A stretch of DNA of 64,000 nt from JACVRW01 sp963820315 (GTDB taxonomy: Bacteria > Actinomycetota > Thermoleophilia > Solirubrobacterales > Thermoleophilaceae), in the NCBI GenBank assembly GCA_963820315.1, contig CAWFZK010000048.1:54307-118306 (forward strand), in the 5' to 3' direction. The position numbers were made by a program, and so were the translations under genes. The stretch's first letter is position 1. Every line of letters begins with the position of its first letter. Below the pieces are notes generated by a model. It was not told the origin of the DNA. It did not search any database and worked only from the letters and a program-made list of their open reading frames with translations. Shown in pieces: positions 10,904 to 19,504 of the stretch.

Positions 10904-11209
10904 ATGCCCATCTACGAGTACCGCTGCGAGCGAGGCCACACGTTTGAGGTCATGCAGCGCATGACGGACGACCCGCTCACGAGCTGCTCGACCTGTGAGG
11001 CGCCCGTGCAGCGCGTCTTCCACCCCGTGGCGGTGCACTTCAAGGGCTCGGGCTTCTACAGCACCGACTACGGCAAGAAGAAGTCCGGCGCCTCGGGCTC
11101 GGCCAACTCCGACGGCGGCTCCTCGTCAAAGGACTCGGACTCCTCTTCGAAGAGCGAGTCCTCGTCCAAGAAGGAGTCCAGCTCGAGCTCCTCCTCGAGC
11201 TCGGACTAG
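10904..11209 (+). CDS. FmdB-type zinc-ribbon protein with Ser-rich tail
   Basis: A 101-residue protein. The N-terminal half is the FmdB/CxxC_CxxC_SSSS domain: MPIYEYRCERGHTFEVMQ, then CSTC, and the VQRVFHPVAVHFKGSGFYSTDYG block. It has a single CxxC plus Cys8, so zinc may be held by fewer ligands than in a full four-Cys ribbon. The last 45 residues are a low-complexity Ser/Lys/Asp tail, common in actinobacterial members. The family is often called a regulator, but its function is not established. Its TAG stop shares CTAG with the stop of the convergent LCP gene. Confidence 0.88.
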   Translation: MPIYEYRCERGHTFEVMQRMTDDPLTSCSTCEAPVQRVFHPVAVHFKGSGFYSTDYGKKKSGASGSANSDGGSSSKDSDSSSKSESSSKKESSSSSSSSSD

Positions 11210-12282
11210 TTCCCTTCGAGGAGCTTGCGAACGGCGTCCTGTTTGGACCCGTCGCTGACGAAGAGGTTGGTGCCGTTGTTGCAGCAGGTCGCCTCGAGCA
11301 CCTCGGTGTCGCTCGAGTTGCCGGTCGCCATGTCGGCGAACAGGGCCATCAGCTGCAGCCCGCCCATGTCGGTCTTGAGCGTCTTGGGGGCGGTCCAGCT
11401 CACCCAGGGCAGCCGGAAGAACGTGCTGGGGGACTTGATCTGGTCCCCGATCGCGCGCAGGACCTCCTGCTGGCGGGCGGCGCGGTCGCGGTCGTCCTCG
11501 GCCGGGGCACACGAGTTCTTGCGCACGCGCGCGAAGCCGAGCGCCCGGGTGCCGTCCAGCTCGTTCTCGCCCTTCTTGAAGTGGAGGCCCTTCCAGAAGT
11601 TGTCGAACGGGGGAGAGCAGATGCGCGACTTCGACTCGACGGTGATGCCGCCGAGTGAGTCGATGAACTCCGGGAAGTCCTCGAAGTCGACCTCGACGAG
11701 GTGGTTGATCTCGAGCCCGTTGCCGAGGAAGGACTCGACGGTCTCGATCGTCAGCGCGGGGCCGCCCAGCGCATAGGCCGCGTTGATCTTGTTGATGCCC
11801 TGCCCTGGCACCTCGACCTCGACGTCACGCGGGATCGAGAGCTTGCGCACGCTGCCGAGCGAGGCGTGGACGAGCATGATCGTGTCCGAGCGGCCTGGGC
11901 CCTGATCGCTCGCGTCGATCGACTCGCCCGTGCGCTGGTCCGAGCCCAGCACGAGGATGGTGCTGCCGGTGAGCAGGTTGCCTCCGGACGAGAGTGCGCG
12001 CTCGGCGGCCGGCGAGACGCCCGGCTGGGTCGTGGCGCTGATCAGGAACAGCGCGAGCGACAGCAAGAGCCAGCCCGCGATGGCGAGCGCGATCCACTTG
12101 GCCACGCGGCCTGGTGTGATCGGCCGCTTGTCGCGCGGCGTCTTCGGCGGCTCGTCGCCGCGGCTCCGCGACAGCCGGCGCTTGAGCGCGTCGAGATCGC
12201 CAGCGCGCGCAAGCCGTCGCTTGCGGGCGCGGTAGACGTTGTACTCCGGGGGGTCCGGAGGGCCGGGGGTCCCTTGGTTCAC
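11206..12282 (-). CDS. LytR-CpsA-Psr (LCP) family wall-polymer ligase
   Basis: About 358 residues. A basic cytoplasmic tail (RARKRRLARAGDLDALKRRLSRSR) precedes one membrane anchor (about residues 63-82) and the extracellular LCP domain. Diagnostic segments are TILVLGSDQR, GRSDTIMLV and RKLSIPRDVEVEVPG, with the conserved Arg/Asp residues that bind polyprenyl pyrophosphate. LCP enzymes move glycopolymers such as teichoic acids or arabinogalactan from the lipid carrier to peptidoglycan. The longest frame reaches TTG 12315, but that overlaps the divergent kinase gene; GTG 12282 next to a TATA-like element is more likely. Two Cys pairs in the outer domain may form disulfides. Confidence 0.88.
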   Translation of the reverse strand: MNQGTPGPPDPPEYNVYRARKRRLARAGDLDALKRRLSRSRGDEPPKTPRDKRPITPGRVAKWIALAIAGWLLLSLALFLISATTQPGVSPAAERALSSGGNLLTGSTILVLGSDQRTGESIDASDQGPGRSDTIMLVHASLGSVRKLSIPRDVEVEVPGQGINKINAAYALGGPALTIETVESFLGNGLEINHLVEVDFEDFPEFIDSLGGITVESKSRICSPPFDNFWKGLHFKKGENELDGTRALGFARVRKNSCAPAEDDRDRAARQQEVLRAIGDQIKSPSTFFRLPWVSWTAPKTLKTDMGGLQLMALFADMATGNSSDTEVLEATCCNNGTNLFVSDGSKQDAVRKLLEGN

Positions 12283-12291
12283 CCCCCTCTG

Positions 12292-12298
12292 TATATCT
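12292..12298. promoter_or_regulatory. shared TATA-like element between divergent LCP and ROK genes
   Basis: TATATCT lies 7 bases before the ATG of the ROK kinase. On the other strand the same bases read AGATATA, about 9 bases before the GTG of the LCP gene. Only 23 bases separate the two start codons, so both transcripts must be leaderless or nearly so and compete for one site. Confidence 0.45.
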
Positions 12299-12305
12299 AC
12301 CCGCC

Positions 12306-13271
12306 ATGCCACCAAGGCGGGTGATCGGGATCGACGCGGGCGGCACGAAGCTGCTCGGGGGTGTTGTCGACGAGGACCTGGTGGTGCATCACCGGGTCCA
12401 CCGGGTGTGGCGGGGGGCGGACCGCCAGGAGACGCTGAACATCTTCTTGGACTCGGTGGAGGAGGTGCGCGCGGCGGCCCCCGACGTCGAGGCCGTGGGC
12501 TTCGGGATCCCGGCGCTCGTCGAGTGGGAGACGGGCGTGGCGCGCTGGTCCAACCACCTGCCGCTCCAGGACGTCCGCTTCCGCGATCTGATGAGCGAGC
12601 GGCTCGGCCTGCCGGTGGTGGTCGACAACGACGGCAACGCGTCGGTGCTGGCGGAGTGTCGGGCGGGAGCGGGCGCGGGGGCGCGTCACGTCGTGATGGT
12701 CTCGCTCGGGACGGGAATCGGCACGGGCCTCTATCTCGACGGGCGCGTGTACCGGGGGTCGGCGGGGCTCGGCGCCGAGATCGGGCACTCGGTGCTCGAC
12801 ATCCACGGCGGCGAATGCCCGAGCGCCTGCCCCGGCCGCGGTTGCTTCGAGACGCTCGTCTCCGGCAACGCGATCGGCCGGGAGGGCCTGCGCGTCGCGG
12901 AGGAGCGCCCCGAGTCGGCGCTCGGCAAGCGGCTCGCCGCGGGCCGCGAGATCACCGGCGGGATCGTCACCGAGCTTGCCCACAGCGGCGATCCGGCGGC
13001 GCGCGAGGTGCTCGCCGAGATCGGCATGCGGCTGGGCTACGGGCTCGTCGGCGTCATCAACGTCTTCAACCCCGAGGTGATCGTGATCGGTGGTGGCGCG
13101 GTCCGCGCGGGCGAGCTGCTCCTCGAACCGGCCCGCCAGATCGTCTCCGAGCGCGCCATGCCGCCCGTGCGCGCAGGGGTCGCGATCCGCCCCGCCCACT
13201 TCGGCGACGAGGCGGGGATGATGGGCGCCGCCCTGCTCGCGTTCGATCAGCTCGTCGAGGCGAGCGCGTGA
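12306..13271 (+). CDS. ROK-family sugar kinase (glucokinase-like)
   Basis: A 321-residue cytoplasmic kinase. The N-terminal phosphate-binding motif is VIGIDAGGTKLLGG, the sugar-binding region is VVVDNDGNASVLAE, and the second phosphate motif is VMVSLGTGIGTGLY. The ROK zinc motif appears as GGECPSACPGRGCFE, slightly divergent from the usual CxCGxxGCxE. Family members phosphorylate glucose or related sugars with ATP or polyphosphate; which one is not readable here, although ppx is present further along. Its TGA overlaps the GTG of rsmI by 4 bases, an operon unusual in joining sugar phosphorylation with rRNA methylation. Confidence 0.9.
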   Translation: MPPRRVIGIDAGGTKLLGGVVDEDLVVHHRVHRVWRGADRQETLNIFLDSVEEVRAAAPDVEAVGFGIPALVEWETGVARWSNHLPLQDVRFRDLMSERLGLPVVVDNDGNASVLAECRAGAGAGARHVVMVSLGTGIGTGLYLDGRVYRGSAGLGAEIGHSVLDIHGGECPSACPGRGCFETLVSGNAIGREGLRVAEERPESALGKRLAAGREITGGIVTELAHSGDPAAREVLAEIGMRLGYGLVGVINVFNPEVIVIGGGAVRAGELLLEPARQIVSERAMPPVRAGVAIRPAHFGDEAGMMGAALLAFDQLVEASA

Positions 13272-14086
13272 GCGGGCGGCTCGTCGTCTGCCCGACGCCG
13301 ATCGGCAACCTCGAGGACGTGACGCTGCGCGTCCTGTCGGCGCTGCGGGAGGCGGACGTCGTCGCCTGCGAGGACACGCGCCGCACGCGCATCCTGCTGG
13401 ATCGCTACGGCGTCAAGGCCAAGCTCGTCTCATACCACGAGCACAACGAGCGAGCGCGGGCGGCGGAGCTCGTGGGGCGCATGCGCGACGGGGCGGTGGT
13501 CGCGCTCGTCTCCGATGCCGGCATGCCCCTCGTCTCCGACCCGGGATACGTGCTGGTGCAGGCCTGCGTCGCGGCCGGCCTGCCGGTCGAGGTGCTGCCC
13601 GGCCCGTCGGCGGCGATCACGGCGCTCGTCGCCTCGGGGCTGCCCGCCGCCGAATGGCGCTTCCAGGGCTTCCTGCCGCGCAAGAAGGGGGAGCAGCGGC
13701 GCGTGCTCTCCGAGCCCGGCGGGACGCTCGTCGCCTTCGAGTCCCCGCGGCGCGTGCCCGGCACGCTCGCCCTGTTGGCGGAGCTCGACCCGGAGCGCGA
13801 AGTCGCGGTCTGCCGTGAGCTGACGAAGGCGCACGAGGAGATCGTGCGCGGCAGCGCAGCCGAGCTTGCCGAGCGCTACGCAGGCTCGCCGCCGAAGGGC
13901 GAGGTCGTCCTCGTGATCGCCGCGCCGGCCGAGCGCGAGGCCGGCGCCAGCGAGCCGGCCGCCGTGGATGCCCTGCGCCGCCTCGTCGACGCGGGTGCCC
14001 ATCCGCGCAAGGCGGCCGCCGTGGTCGCGGAGCTGACCGGTGGCAGCGCCAACGCGCTGTACCGAGCGCTCACTTCGGGCGACTGA
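13268..14086 (+). CDS. rsmI: 16S rRNA (cytidine1402-2'-O)-methyltransferase RsmI
   Basis: A 272-residue SAM-dependent methyltransferase of the tetrapyrrole-methylase fold that modifies C1402 in the ribosomal P-site. The start block LVVCPTPIGNLEDVTLRVL, the ACEDTRRT motif, ALVSDAGMPLVSDPGY and LPGPSAAITALVASGLP are the standard RsmI signatures in the right order. The C-terminal helical part (PRKAAAVVAELTGGSANALYR) is also typical. The GTG start overlaps the ROK kinase stop (GTGA), and a strong hairpin terminator follows the stop by 8 bases. Confidence 0.95.
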   Translation: MSGRLVVCPTPIGNLEDVTLRVLSALREADVVACEDTRRTRILLDRYGVKAKLVSYHEHNERARAAELVGRMRDGAVVALVSDAGMPLVSDPGYVLVQACVAAGLPVEVLPGPSAAITALVASGLPAAEWRFQGFLPRKKGEQRRVLSEPGGTLVAFESPRRVPGTLALLAELDPEREVAVCRELTKAHEEIVRGSAAELAERYAGSPPKGEVVLVIAAPAEREAGASEPAAVDALRRLVDAGAHPRKAAAVVAELTGGSANALYRALTSGD

Positions 14087-14094
14087 GAACGCGG

Positions 14095-14124
14095 ACGGGC
14101 CCTCCGCGAGGAGGGCCCGTTGGT
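14095..14124 (+). terminator. rho-independent terminator after rsmI
   Basis: An 11-bp stem (ACGGGCCCTCC with its complement) is closed by a GCGA tetraloop and followed by TGGTT. The T-tract is weak, as is common in high-GC actinobacteria. The convergent repeat-protein gene ends 25 bases further on. Confidence 0.75.
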
Positions 14125-14148
14125 TCCGCCGGGGGGGGGTGCTGTGAC

Positions 14149-14838
14149 TTAGTTGCCGCCGAAGCGGAAACCGTCGGTCTGGGGCATGACCGACGCCTCG
14201 CCGCCACCGTTGCCGGTCGTCACGTCGGCGCTGCCCTCGTTCGGGCCGCCGTCGTAGCGCGGGTGGGTGGACTGCGGGATGTCGGAGGCCTTGCTGCCCC
14301 TGAGCTGGATGTCGGCGCTGCCCTCGTTCGGGCCGCCGTCATAGCGGGGCCCGGCCTGGGACAGCACGGACGAGGCGCCGATCGGGGCTGACATCGTCAC
14401 GTCGGCGCTGCCCTCGTTGGGGCCGCCGTCGTAGCGGGTCGCGCCCGGCTGGGTCGTCCGGCCGATCTGCCCGGCCTGCTCGGCCGCGCCCGGGAACGCC
14501 TGCGCCTGGTTCGGCCGCGCCGGCAGGTTCACGCCGGGGGCGATGTCGGCGCTGCCCTCGTTCGGGCCACCGTCATAGCGCGGGGCCGGGGCGGTGTCGA
14601 CTGCGCCGTCCAACCTGCGCTGGGGGAGCGGTGCCGACTGGGCGCCGGGGGTGCCGGACTCGATCGCCGGGGTCTGCGTGCTCGTGCTCACAACCGTGTC
14701 GTCGTCATTGGCGACGATCACCACTGCCCCGGCCAGGCCGAGTACGGCGATCAGCGCCGCAACGAGGAGCGTGCGCAGATGGTTGTAATGAGAGCGGAGA
14801 ACCACCGCCGGGTGCTGCTCTGGAACTGCCTTACCCAT
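14149..14838 (-). CDS. membrane-anchored protein with four YDGGPNEGSAD repeats, unknown function
   Basis: A 229-residue protein with a perfect AGGAGG ribosome-binding site. A short basic N-terminus and one membrane segment (about residues 22-44, LLVAALIAVLGLAGAVVIVA) precede an extracellular part that is Pro/Ala/Gly/Gln rich and probably disordered. This part contains four copies of RYDGGPNEGSAD followed by Ile or Val, at about residues 87, 135, 165 and 194, with unrelated spacers. The last residues are FRFGGN. The motif is conserved at both protein and DNA level. Repeated acidic Gly motifs suggest ligand or metal binding or a docking site for a partner. No family recognised; flanked by rsmI and a wall peptidase. 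Confidence 0.75.
   Translation of the reverse strand: MGKAVPEQHPAVVLRSHYNHLRTLLVAALIAVLGLAGAVVIVANDDDTVVSTSTQTPAIESGTPGAQSAPLPQRRLDGAVDTAPAPRYDGGPNEGSADIAPGVNLPARPNQAQAFPGAAEQAGQIGRTTQPGATRYDGGPNEGSADVTMSAPIGASSVLSQAGPRYDGGPNEGSADIQLRGSKASDIPQSTHPRYDGGPNEGSADVTTGNGGGEASVMPQTDGFRFGGN
14224..14580 (-). repeat. four near-identical 36-base repeats coding RYDGGPNEGSAD
   Basis: Copies lie at 14224-14259, 14311-14346, 14401-14436 and 14545-14580. They differ at only a few synonymous positions, although the spacers between them (51, 54 and 108 bases) are unrelated. The near-identity implies recent duplication, gene conversion or strong selection on sequence. Confidence 0.9.
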
Positions 14839-15035
14839 GACTTCCTCCTGTTGTTTGGTGCCGGTTGAACGTCGTGGAGCGATCCTGCATGGGGGTGGTT
14901 GCGGGGCGGTGACAGCACGGCAACAGGGCGCTGCAAGCGCGTCCTTCGCCGCGACTGCAACGCCCGCGTTACAGACCGTTACAAGTCGGCGACGGGCTGG
15001 GCCCGCTCCCGCGGGAGCGCGCTTACGGTGCCGCC

Positions 15036-16100
15036 ATGCGCCGCTTTCTCCCGCTTACAACCGCACTTCTCGTGGCCCTTCTCGCACCCGCCGCGCCGGC
15101 TCTGGCGGCCTGGACCTGGCCATTGCAGGGCGAGGTGATCACGGGCTACCTGAACGGCGACGATCCATACGCGGCAGGTCAGCACCGCGGCATCGACATC
15201 GCGGGAGCGCTCGGCACGCCGGTGGTGGCAGCCGCCGCGGGCGAGGTGCGCTTCGCGGGCACGGCGGGCTCGAGCGGACTGACCGTGAGCGTGCGCACAG
15301 ACGACGGCTTCGACACCTCCTACCTGCACCTGGGCGCCGCCCACGTGCGCGCGGGGGAGCGCGTGTCGGCCGGCCAGCGGCTGGGGGACGTCGGCACGTC
15401 GGGCGTCCGCTCGGCCGGCGCGCCGCACCTGCACTTCGGCGTCCGCGAGGCCGGGAGCCGCCACGCCTACCGCGATCCACTCGCGTTCCTGCCGCCTCCG
15501 CCCGCGCCGGCGCCCGAGGCGCCCGCGACTGCGCCGCTTCCCGAGCCGGTCCCGGCGCTGCCGGTGGTGGCGCCGGAGCCCCTGCGAACGCCAAGCCCCG
15601 CTCGCCGCCGCCTCCCGGGAGCGCGCCGGATCCCGGTCCGGCGGCCCGCGCCGGCGCCGCGCCGGGCTCCGCTGCCGGGCCGATCGCCGCTGCGGCGGCC
15701 CGCCCCGCAGCCGACCCCCGCGCCGCTCGCAGCGCCGGAGCCGGCCGCGCGGCGGGTCATCGCGCCGCGACCGCGGCAGGCACCGGCCGGGCGTCCGGCG
15801 CCGGCTCCCTCCGCTCACGACGGCCGGGCCCGGCACGCGCTCGAGCGGCCCAACCTGGGGGTGTCGCCCCAGGGCGAGCCCGAGGCGTCGCACAGCTCGG
15901 ACGTGGAGCCCGCTCGGAGCGCCCCGCCCGCGCAGCCGTCCGCCCGCGCCGGCGGCCCGGACCTCGGCCTGGCGCTCGCCTGCCTCGGGGTGCTGCTGGC
16001 CGCGGCGATCCTTGCCTTCAGCGGCGAGGGTGGACCCGCGCGGCGCCGAGGAGGCGCGCGGCTCGCCGCTGCCATACGACCACTGCTGGGGCGGCGATGA
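15036..16100 (+). CDS. secreted M23 (LytM-type) peptidoglycan endopeptidase
   Basis: A 354-residue protein. A signal peptide at residues 1-24 ends in ALAA. The M23 zinc peptidase domain follows at once: QHRGIDIAG supplies the first His and Asp, and PHLHFGVRE the HxH motif, with YLHLG between. A Pro/Ala/Arg-rich linker of about 170 residues and a C-terminal membrane segment (LGLALACLGVLLAAAILAF) suggest the domain is held outside the membrane by a C-terminal anchor and spans the wall. It would cleave stem-peptide cross-links or activate amidases. It stands alone, facing away from the repeat-protein gene. Confidence 0.88.
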   Translation: MRRFLPLTTALLVALLAPAAPALAAWTWPLQGEVITGYLNGDDPYAAGQHRGIDIAGALGTPVVAAAAGEVRFAGTAGSSGLTVSVRTDDGFDTSYLHLGAAHVRAGERVSAGQRLGDVGTSGVRSAGAPHLHFGVREAGSRHAYRDPLAFLPPPPAPAPEAPATAPLPEPVPALPVVAPEPLRTPSPARRRLPGARRIPVRRPAPAPRRAPLPGRSPLRRPAPQPTPAPLAAPEPAARRVIAPRPRQAPAGRPAPAPSAHDGRARHALERPNLGVSPQGEPEASHSSDVEPARSAPPAQPSARAGGPDLGLALACLGVLLAAAILAFSGEGGPARRRGGARLAAAIRPLLGRR

Positions 16101-16322
16101 GCCTCGGAGGCCCTCGCCGCTCTGCGGCGCCGCACATTGCCGGATCGATGGTCTCCGGGACCACTGAAACGCCAACGTGGGCGCCACCGGGTCGCTGCGA
16201 GCGTTCGGCTGGCTGCGGCGCGGCTGGGACCGGCGCCTTCACCGCCGCCGTTCTCCGGCGCGAACCCGGCGCGCGCGGCGGTGCGGCCGGCGAACGGCCC
16301 CCGATGGTCACGCGCGCCCGGG

Positions 16323-16328
16323 TAGCAT
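16323..16328 (+). promoter_or_regulatory. leaderless-type -10 element of metG
   Basis: TAGCAT ends 9 bases before the metG ATG. The preceding 16101-16322 interval holds no gene and no T-box motif that I can recognise. Confidence 0.5.
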
Positions 16329-16337
16329 CGGTTGTGG

Positions 16338-17858
16338 ATGTCGTACTACGTCACCACGCCCATCTACTACGTGAACGGCGAACCCCATCTGGGGCACGCC
16401 TACACGACGATCGCCGCCGACGTGCTCGCGCGCCACATGCGCCAGCGCGGCGAGGACGTCTTCTTCCTGACGGGGACGGACGAGCACGGCGAGCCGGTCG
16501 CGCAGGCGGCCGAGAAGCTCGGCATCACACCGCGCGAGCTCGGCGACGCCAACGCGGTCCGCTTCAAGGAGCTCGCGGCCGCCCTCAACGCCACCAACGA
16601 CTTCTTCATCCGCACGACCGATCCGGAGCACATGGCCAAGGTCGCCGAGGTCGTGCAGCGCATCTACGACAACGGGCACGTGTACGCCGGGCACTACGAG
16701 GGCTGGTACTGCCCACGCTGCGCCGACTTCAAGACCGAATCCGAGCTCGTGAACGGCAACGAGTGCCCGATCCACAAGATCGTTCTCGAGATCGAGACCG
16801 AGGACAACTGGTTCTTCCGGCTGTCCACGTTCCAGGAGCCGCTCGAGCAGCTCTATGCCGAGCGCCCGGACTTCGTCACGCCGCAGAACCGATACAACGA
16901 GGCGCTCTCCTTCATCAAGAGCGGCCTGCTCGACTTCTCGCTCAGCCGCCAGCGCCTCAAGTGGGGTGTGCCGGTGCCGTGGGACGACAGCCAGGTGATC
17001 TACGTCTGGATCGACGCGCTGCTCAACTACTACACCGCGCTGTCCTACGCCCGCCCCGGAGAGGACCTGACGGACCGCTTCTGGCCCGCGACGGTCCACC
17101 TGATCGGCAAGGACATCCTCAAGTTCCACGCGGTCATCTGGCCCGCGATGTTGATGGCGGCCGGCCTGCCGGTGCCCCAGCGCGTGGGCATCCACGGCTT
17201 CCTGCTGCTCGGCGAGCACAAGATGTCGAAGTCGCTCGGCAACGTGATCGAGCCGTTCCGGGTCGTGGATCTCTACGGCGAGGACGCGCTGCGCTTCTAC
17301 GCGATGCGCGAGGTGAGCTTCGGCTCCGACGGCGAGGTGTCGCCGGATGGCTTCGAGACGCGTTACAACACGGAGCTCGCCAACGAATACGGCAACCTCG
17401 CGAGCCGCACGCTGGCGATGATCGGCCGCTACCGCGACGGGGTCGTGCCGGACGCGCGGCCGGCCGCCGAGGTGGCCGCCGAGTTCGAGGGCCTCCGCGA
17501 GGCGGTTTGCGAGCGGCTGGACGCGGTCGAGATCACGCCCGCGCTGGACGAGGTCTGGCGCCGCATCAAGCTGCTCAACCGCTACGTGACGGAGGAGGAG
17601 CCCTGGCAGCTCTCCAAGGATGAGGCGCAGGCCGAGCGGCTCGACGCGGTCCTGTACACGCTGGCCGAGGGGCTGCGCGTGGTCTCCGTGCTGCTGCATC
17701 CCTTCATGCCGCGCACGGCGGAGCGGCTGCTGGAGGCGCTCGGGCGCGAGGACCTGTCGCTGGACGCCGCGCAGCTCGGCGCGGTCGGGGGAGGCGCGGA
17801 GCTCGGCGAGCTCGGCCAGCTCTTCCCGCGCGTCGAGGCCGAGGCGCCGGCCGCCTAG
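16338..17858 (+). CDS. metG: methionyl-tRNA synthetase
   Basis: A 506-residue class I synthetase that charges elongator and initiator tRNA-Met. The HIGH motif is HLGH in YVNGEPHLGHAYTT, the KMSKS loop is HKMSKSLGNV near residue 297, and a zinc knuckle is formed by CPRC and CPIH near residues 127-147. Length fits the short form without a C-terminal tRNA-binding domain; such a domain is encoded separately as CsaA at 47 kb, though no link is shown. Start at ATG 16338, two codons inside the longest frame, gives the usual MSYYVTTPIYYVN beginning. First gene of the metG-tatD-rsmA-ispE cluster. Confidence 0.97.
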   Translation: MSYYVTTPIYYVNGEPHLGHAYTTIAADVLARHMRQRGEDVFFLTGTDEHGEPVAQAAEKLGITPRELGDANAVRFKELAAALNATNDFFIRTTDPEHMAKVAEVVQRIYDNGHVYAGHYEGWYCPRCADFKTESELVNGNECPIHKIVLEIETEDNWFFRLSTFQEPLEQLYAERPDFVTPQNRYNEALSFIKSGLLDFSLSRQRLKWGVPVPWDDSQVIYVWIDALLNYYTALSYARPGEDLTDRFWPATVHLIGKDILKFHAVIWPAMLMAAGLPVPQRVGIHGFLLLGEHKMSKSLGNVIEPFRVVDLYGEDALRFYAMREVSFGSDGEVSPDGFETRYNTELANEYGNLASRTLAMIGRYRDGVVPDARPAAEVAAEFEGLREAVCERLDAVEITPALDEVWRRIKLLNRYVTEEEPWQLSKDEAQAERLDAVLYTLAEGLRVVSVLLHPFMPRTAERLLEALGREDLSLDAAQLGAVGGGAELGELGQLFPRVEAEAPAA

Positions 17859-17863
17859 GTGCC

Positions 17864-18625
17864 TTGATCGACACCCACTGTCACCTCGATGCGTGCGAGC
17901 CGCCGGACGCGGAGCTCGTCGAGCGGGCGCGCGCGGCGGGGGTCACGCGACTCGCCACCGTCGGTACCGATGAGGCATCGATCGAGCGGGCGCTCGCGGC
18001 CGCGCACAGCCACGATGAGGTGTTCGCGATCGTCGGGCGCCACCCGCACGAGACCGCCGGCTTCGGGCCCGCCGAGCTCGAGGCGATCGAGCGTGCTGCG
18101 GCCGATTCGCGCGCGCGGGCGATCGGCGAGACGGGGCTCGACTACTACCGCGACTACGCGCCGCGCGACGACCAGCATCGCGCCTTCGAGGCCCAGCTCG
18201 AGCTGGCCGCGCGGGCCGGGTTGCCCGTCGTGATCCACACGCGCGCGGCGGAGGACGACACCTTCGCGGTGCTGCGCGAGCACGCCCCGGCGCTCCCCGC
18301 GGTCGTGCTCCACTGCTTCTCGGCCCCGGAGCGGCTCGCCGAATGCGTCGAGCGCGGCTACCTCTGCTCGTTTGCCGGCAACGTCACCTACCCGAAGGCG
18401 GCCGAGCTGCAGGACGCCGCCCGCGAGCTGCCGGCCGAGCTGCTGCTCGTCGAGACCGATTCGCCCTACCTGTCGCCCCAGCCCGTGCGCGGCAAGCCCA
18501 ACGAACCCGCCAACGTGGTGCACACCGCCCGTTACGTCGCGGAGCTGCGCGGCGTCTCCTACGAGGAGCTCGAGCGAACGGTGGAGGCGAACGCCGCGCG
18601 CGTGTTCGGGCTGCCCGCGGCGTGA
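17864..18625 (+). CDS. tatD: TatD-family metal-dependent hydrolase (deoxyribonuclease-like)
   Basis: A 253-residue TIM-barrel amidohydrolase-fold nuclease using two metal ions. Metal ligands are seen in IDTHCHLD at the N-terminus, AIGETGLDYY, VVIHTRAAEDD, LHCFS and the final LLVETDSPYLSP. It starts with TTG five bases after metG and its TGA overlaps the GTG of rsmA, so the four genes form one operon. The metG-tatD-rsmA order is widespread in Gram-positive bacteria. Family members trim DNA or RNA 3' ends; the physiological substrate is uncertain. Confidence 0.92.
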   Translation: MIDTHCHLDACEPPDAELVERARAAGVTRLATVGTDEASIERALAAAHSHDEVFAIVGRHPHETAGFGPAELEAIERAAADSRARAIGETGLDYYRDYAPRDDQHRAFEAQLELAARAGLPVVIHTRAAEDDTFAVLREHAPALPAVVLHCFSAPERLAECVERGYLCSFAGNVTYPKAAELQDAARELPAELLLVETDSPYLSPQPVRGKPNEPANVVHTARYVAELRGVSYEELERTVEANAARVFGLPAA

Positions 18626-19494
18626 GCGAGCCGCCGGCCGCTCCGCGCCAGGCCAGCCTGCGACGGCTGCGCGAGTTCGAGGTCCGGCCGAATCGCGAGC
18701 TCGGGCAGAACTTCCTGATCGACGACAACATCCTGCGGGTCATCGGGGACGCCGCGGAGCTCACGAGCAGCGACGTCGTGCTCGAGGTGGGCGGCGGCCT
18801 CGGCGTCCTCTCCGAGTACCTGGCGCCACGCGTGGCGCACCTGCACGTGGTCGAGGTCGATCGCCGCCTCGAGCGGCCGTTGCGCGACGCGCTCGATCCA
18901 TTCGCGAACGCCGACCTGCACCTGGCGGATGCGCTCGAGCTCGACTTCGGGGCGCTCGAGCCCGTGCCGGACAAGGTCGTCGCAAACCTGCCCTACGGGG
19001 TGGCCGCCACCGTGCTGCTCAAGTCGATCGCCGAGCTCCCCGAGGCGTCCATGTGGGTGGCGATGGTCCAGCGCGAGGTCGCCGACCGGCTCGCCGCGCC
19101 GGCGGGCGGCAAGAGCTACGGCGCGACCTCGGTGCTGGCGCAGCTGTCGGCGAACGTGCGCTTCCTGCGCAAGGTGCCGCGCACGGTCTTCCATCCCGTG
19201 CCGAACGTCGACTCCGCGCTTGTTGTGCTGCGCCGCACCGCCCCGGCGCCGGCGGCCGGGCTGGTGGCCCTCATCCACGCCGGCTTTGCCCACCGGCGCA
19301 AGGCGCTCGCCGGCTCACTGGCGCTGGCGGCCGGCGCGCCCGACGACATCCGCGCCGCGACGCGCGCCGCGCTCGAGCGCATCGGCCAACCCGCTGACGC
19401 GCGGGCCGAGCGCCTGACGCCGCCGGATTGGATCCGGCTTGCCGCAGAGCTCGGGGACGAGCGCGTGGGCGCCCTCCACCCGCGTCGTATCTAG
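18622..19494 (+). CDS. rsmA: 16S rRNA (adenine1518-N6/adenine1519-N6)-dimethyltransferase
   Basis: A 290-residue KsgA-type enzyme that dimethylates two adjacent adenines in helix 45 during late 30S assembly. The SAM-binding segment is VVLEVGGGLGVLSEYLA, preceded by the family N-terminus RRLREFEVRPNRELGQNFL. The catalytic NLPY motif reads VVANLPYGVA, and the FHPVPNVDSALV block is typical. Start GTG 18622 overlaps the tatD stop by 4 bases. The C-terminal domain is of normal length. Confidence 0.95.
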   Translation: MSEPPAAPRQASLRRLREFEVRPNRELGQNFLIDDNILRVIGDAAELTSSDVVLEVGGGLGVLSEYLAPRVAHLHVVEVDRRLERPLRDALDPFANADLHLADALELDFGALEPVPDKVVANLPYGVAATVLLKSIAELPEASMWVAMVQREVADRLAAPAGGKSYGATSVLAQLSANVRFLRKVPRTVFHPVPNVDSALVVLRRTAPAPAAGLVALIHAGFAHRRKALAGSLALAAGAPDDIRAATRAALERIGQPADARAERLTPPDWIRLAAELGDERVGALHPRRI

Positions 19495-19504
19495 CCTCCC
19501 CGCG

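Noticed and set aside
16101..16337. A possible T-box or other leader before metG
   Set aside because: No T-box consensus, specifier or antiterminator was found, and the TAGCAT element 9 bases before the start implies a leaderless transcript. Small ORFs here are Arg-rich and look random.
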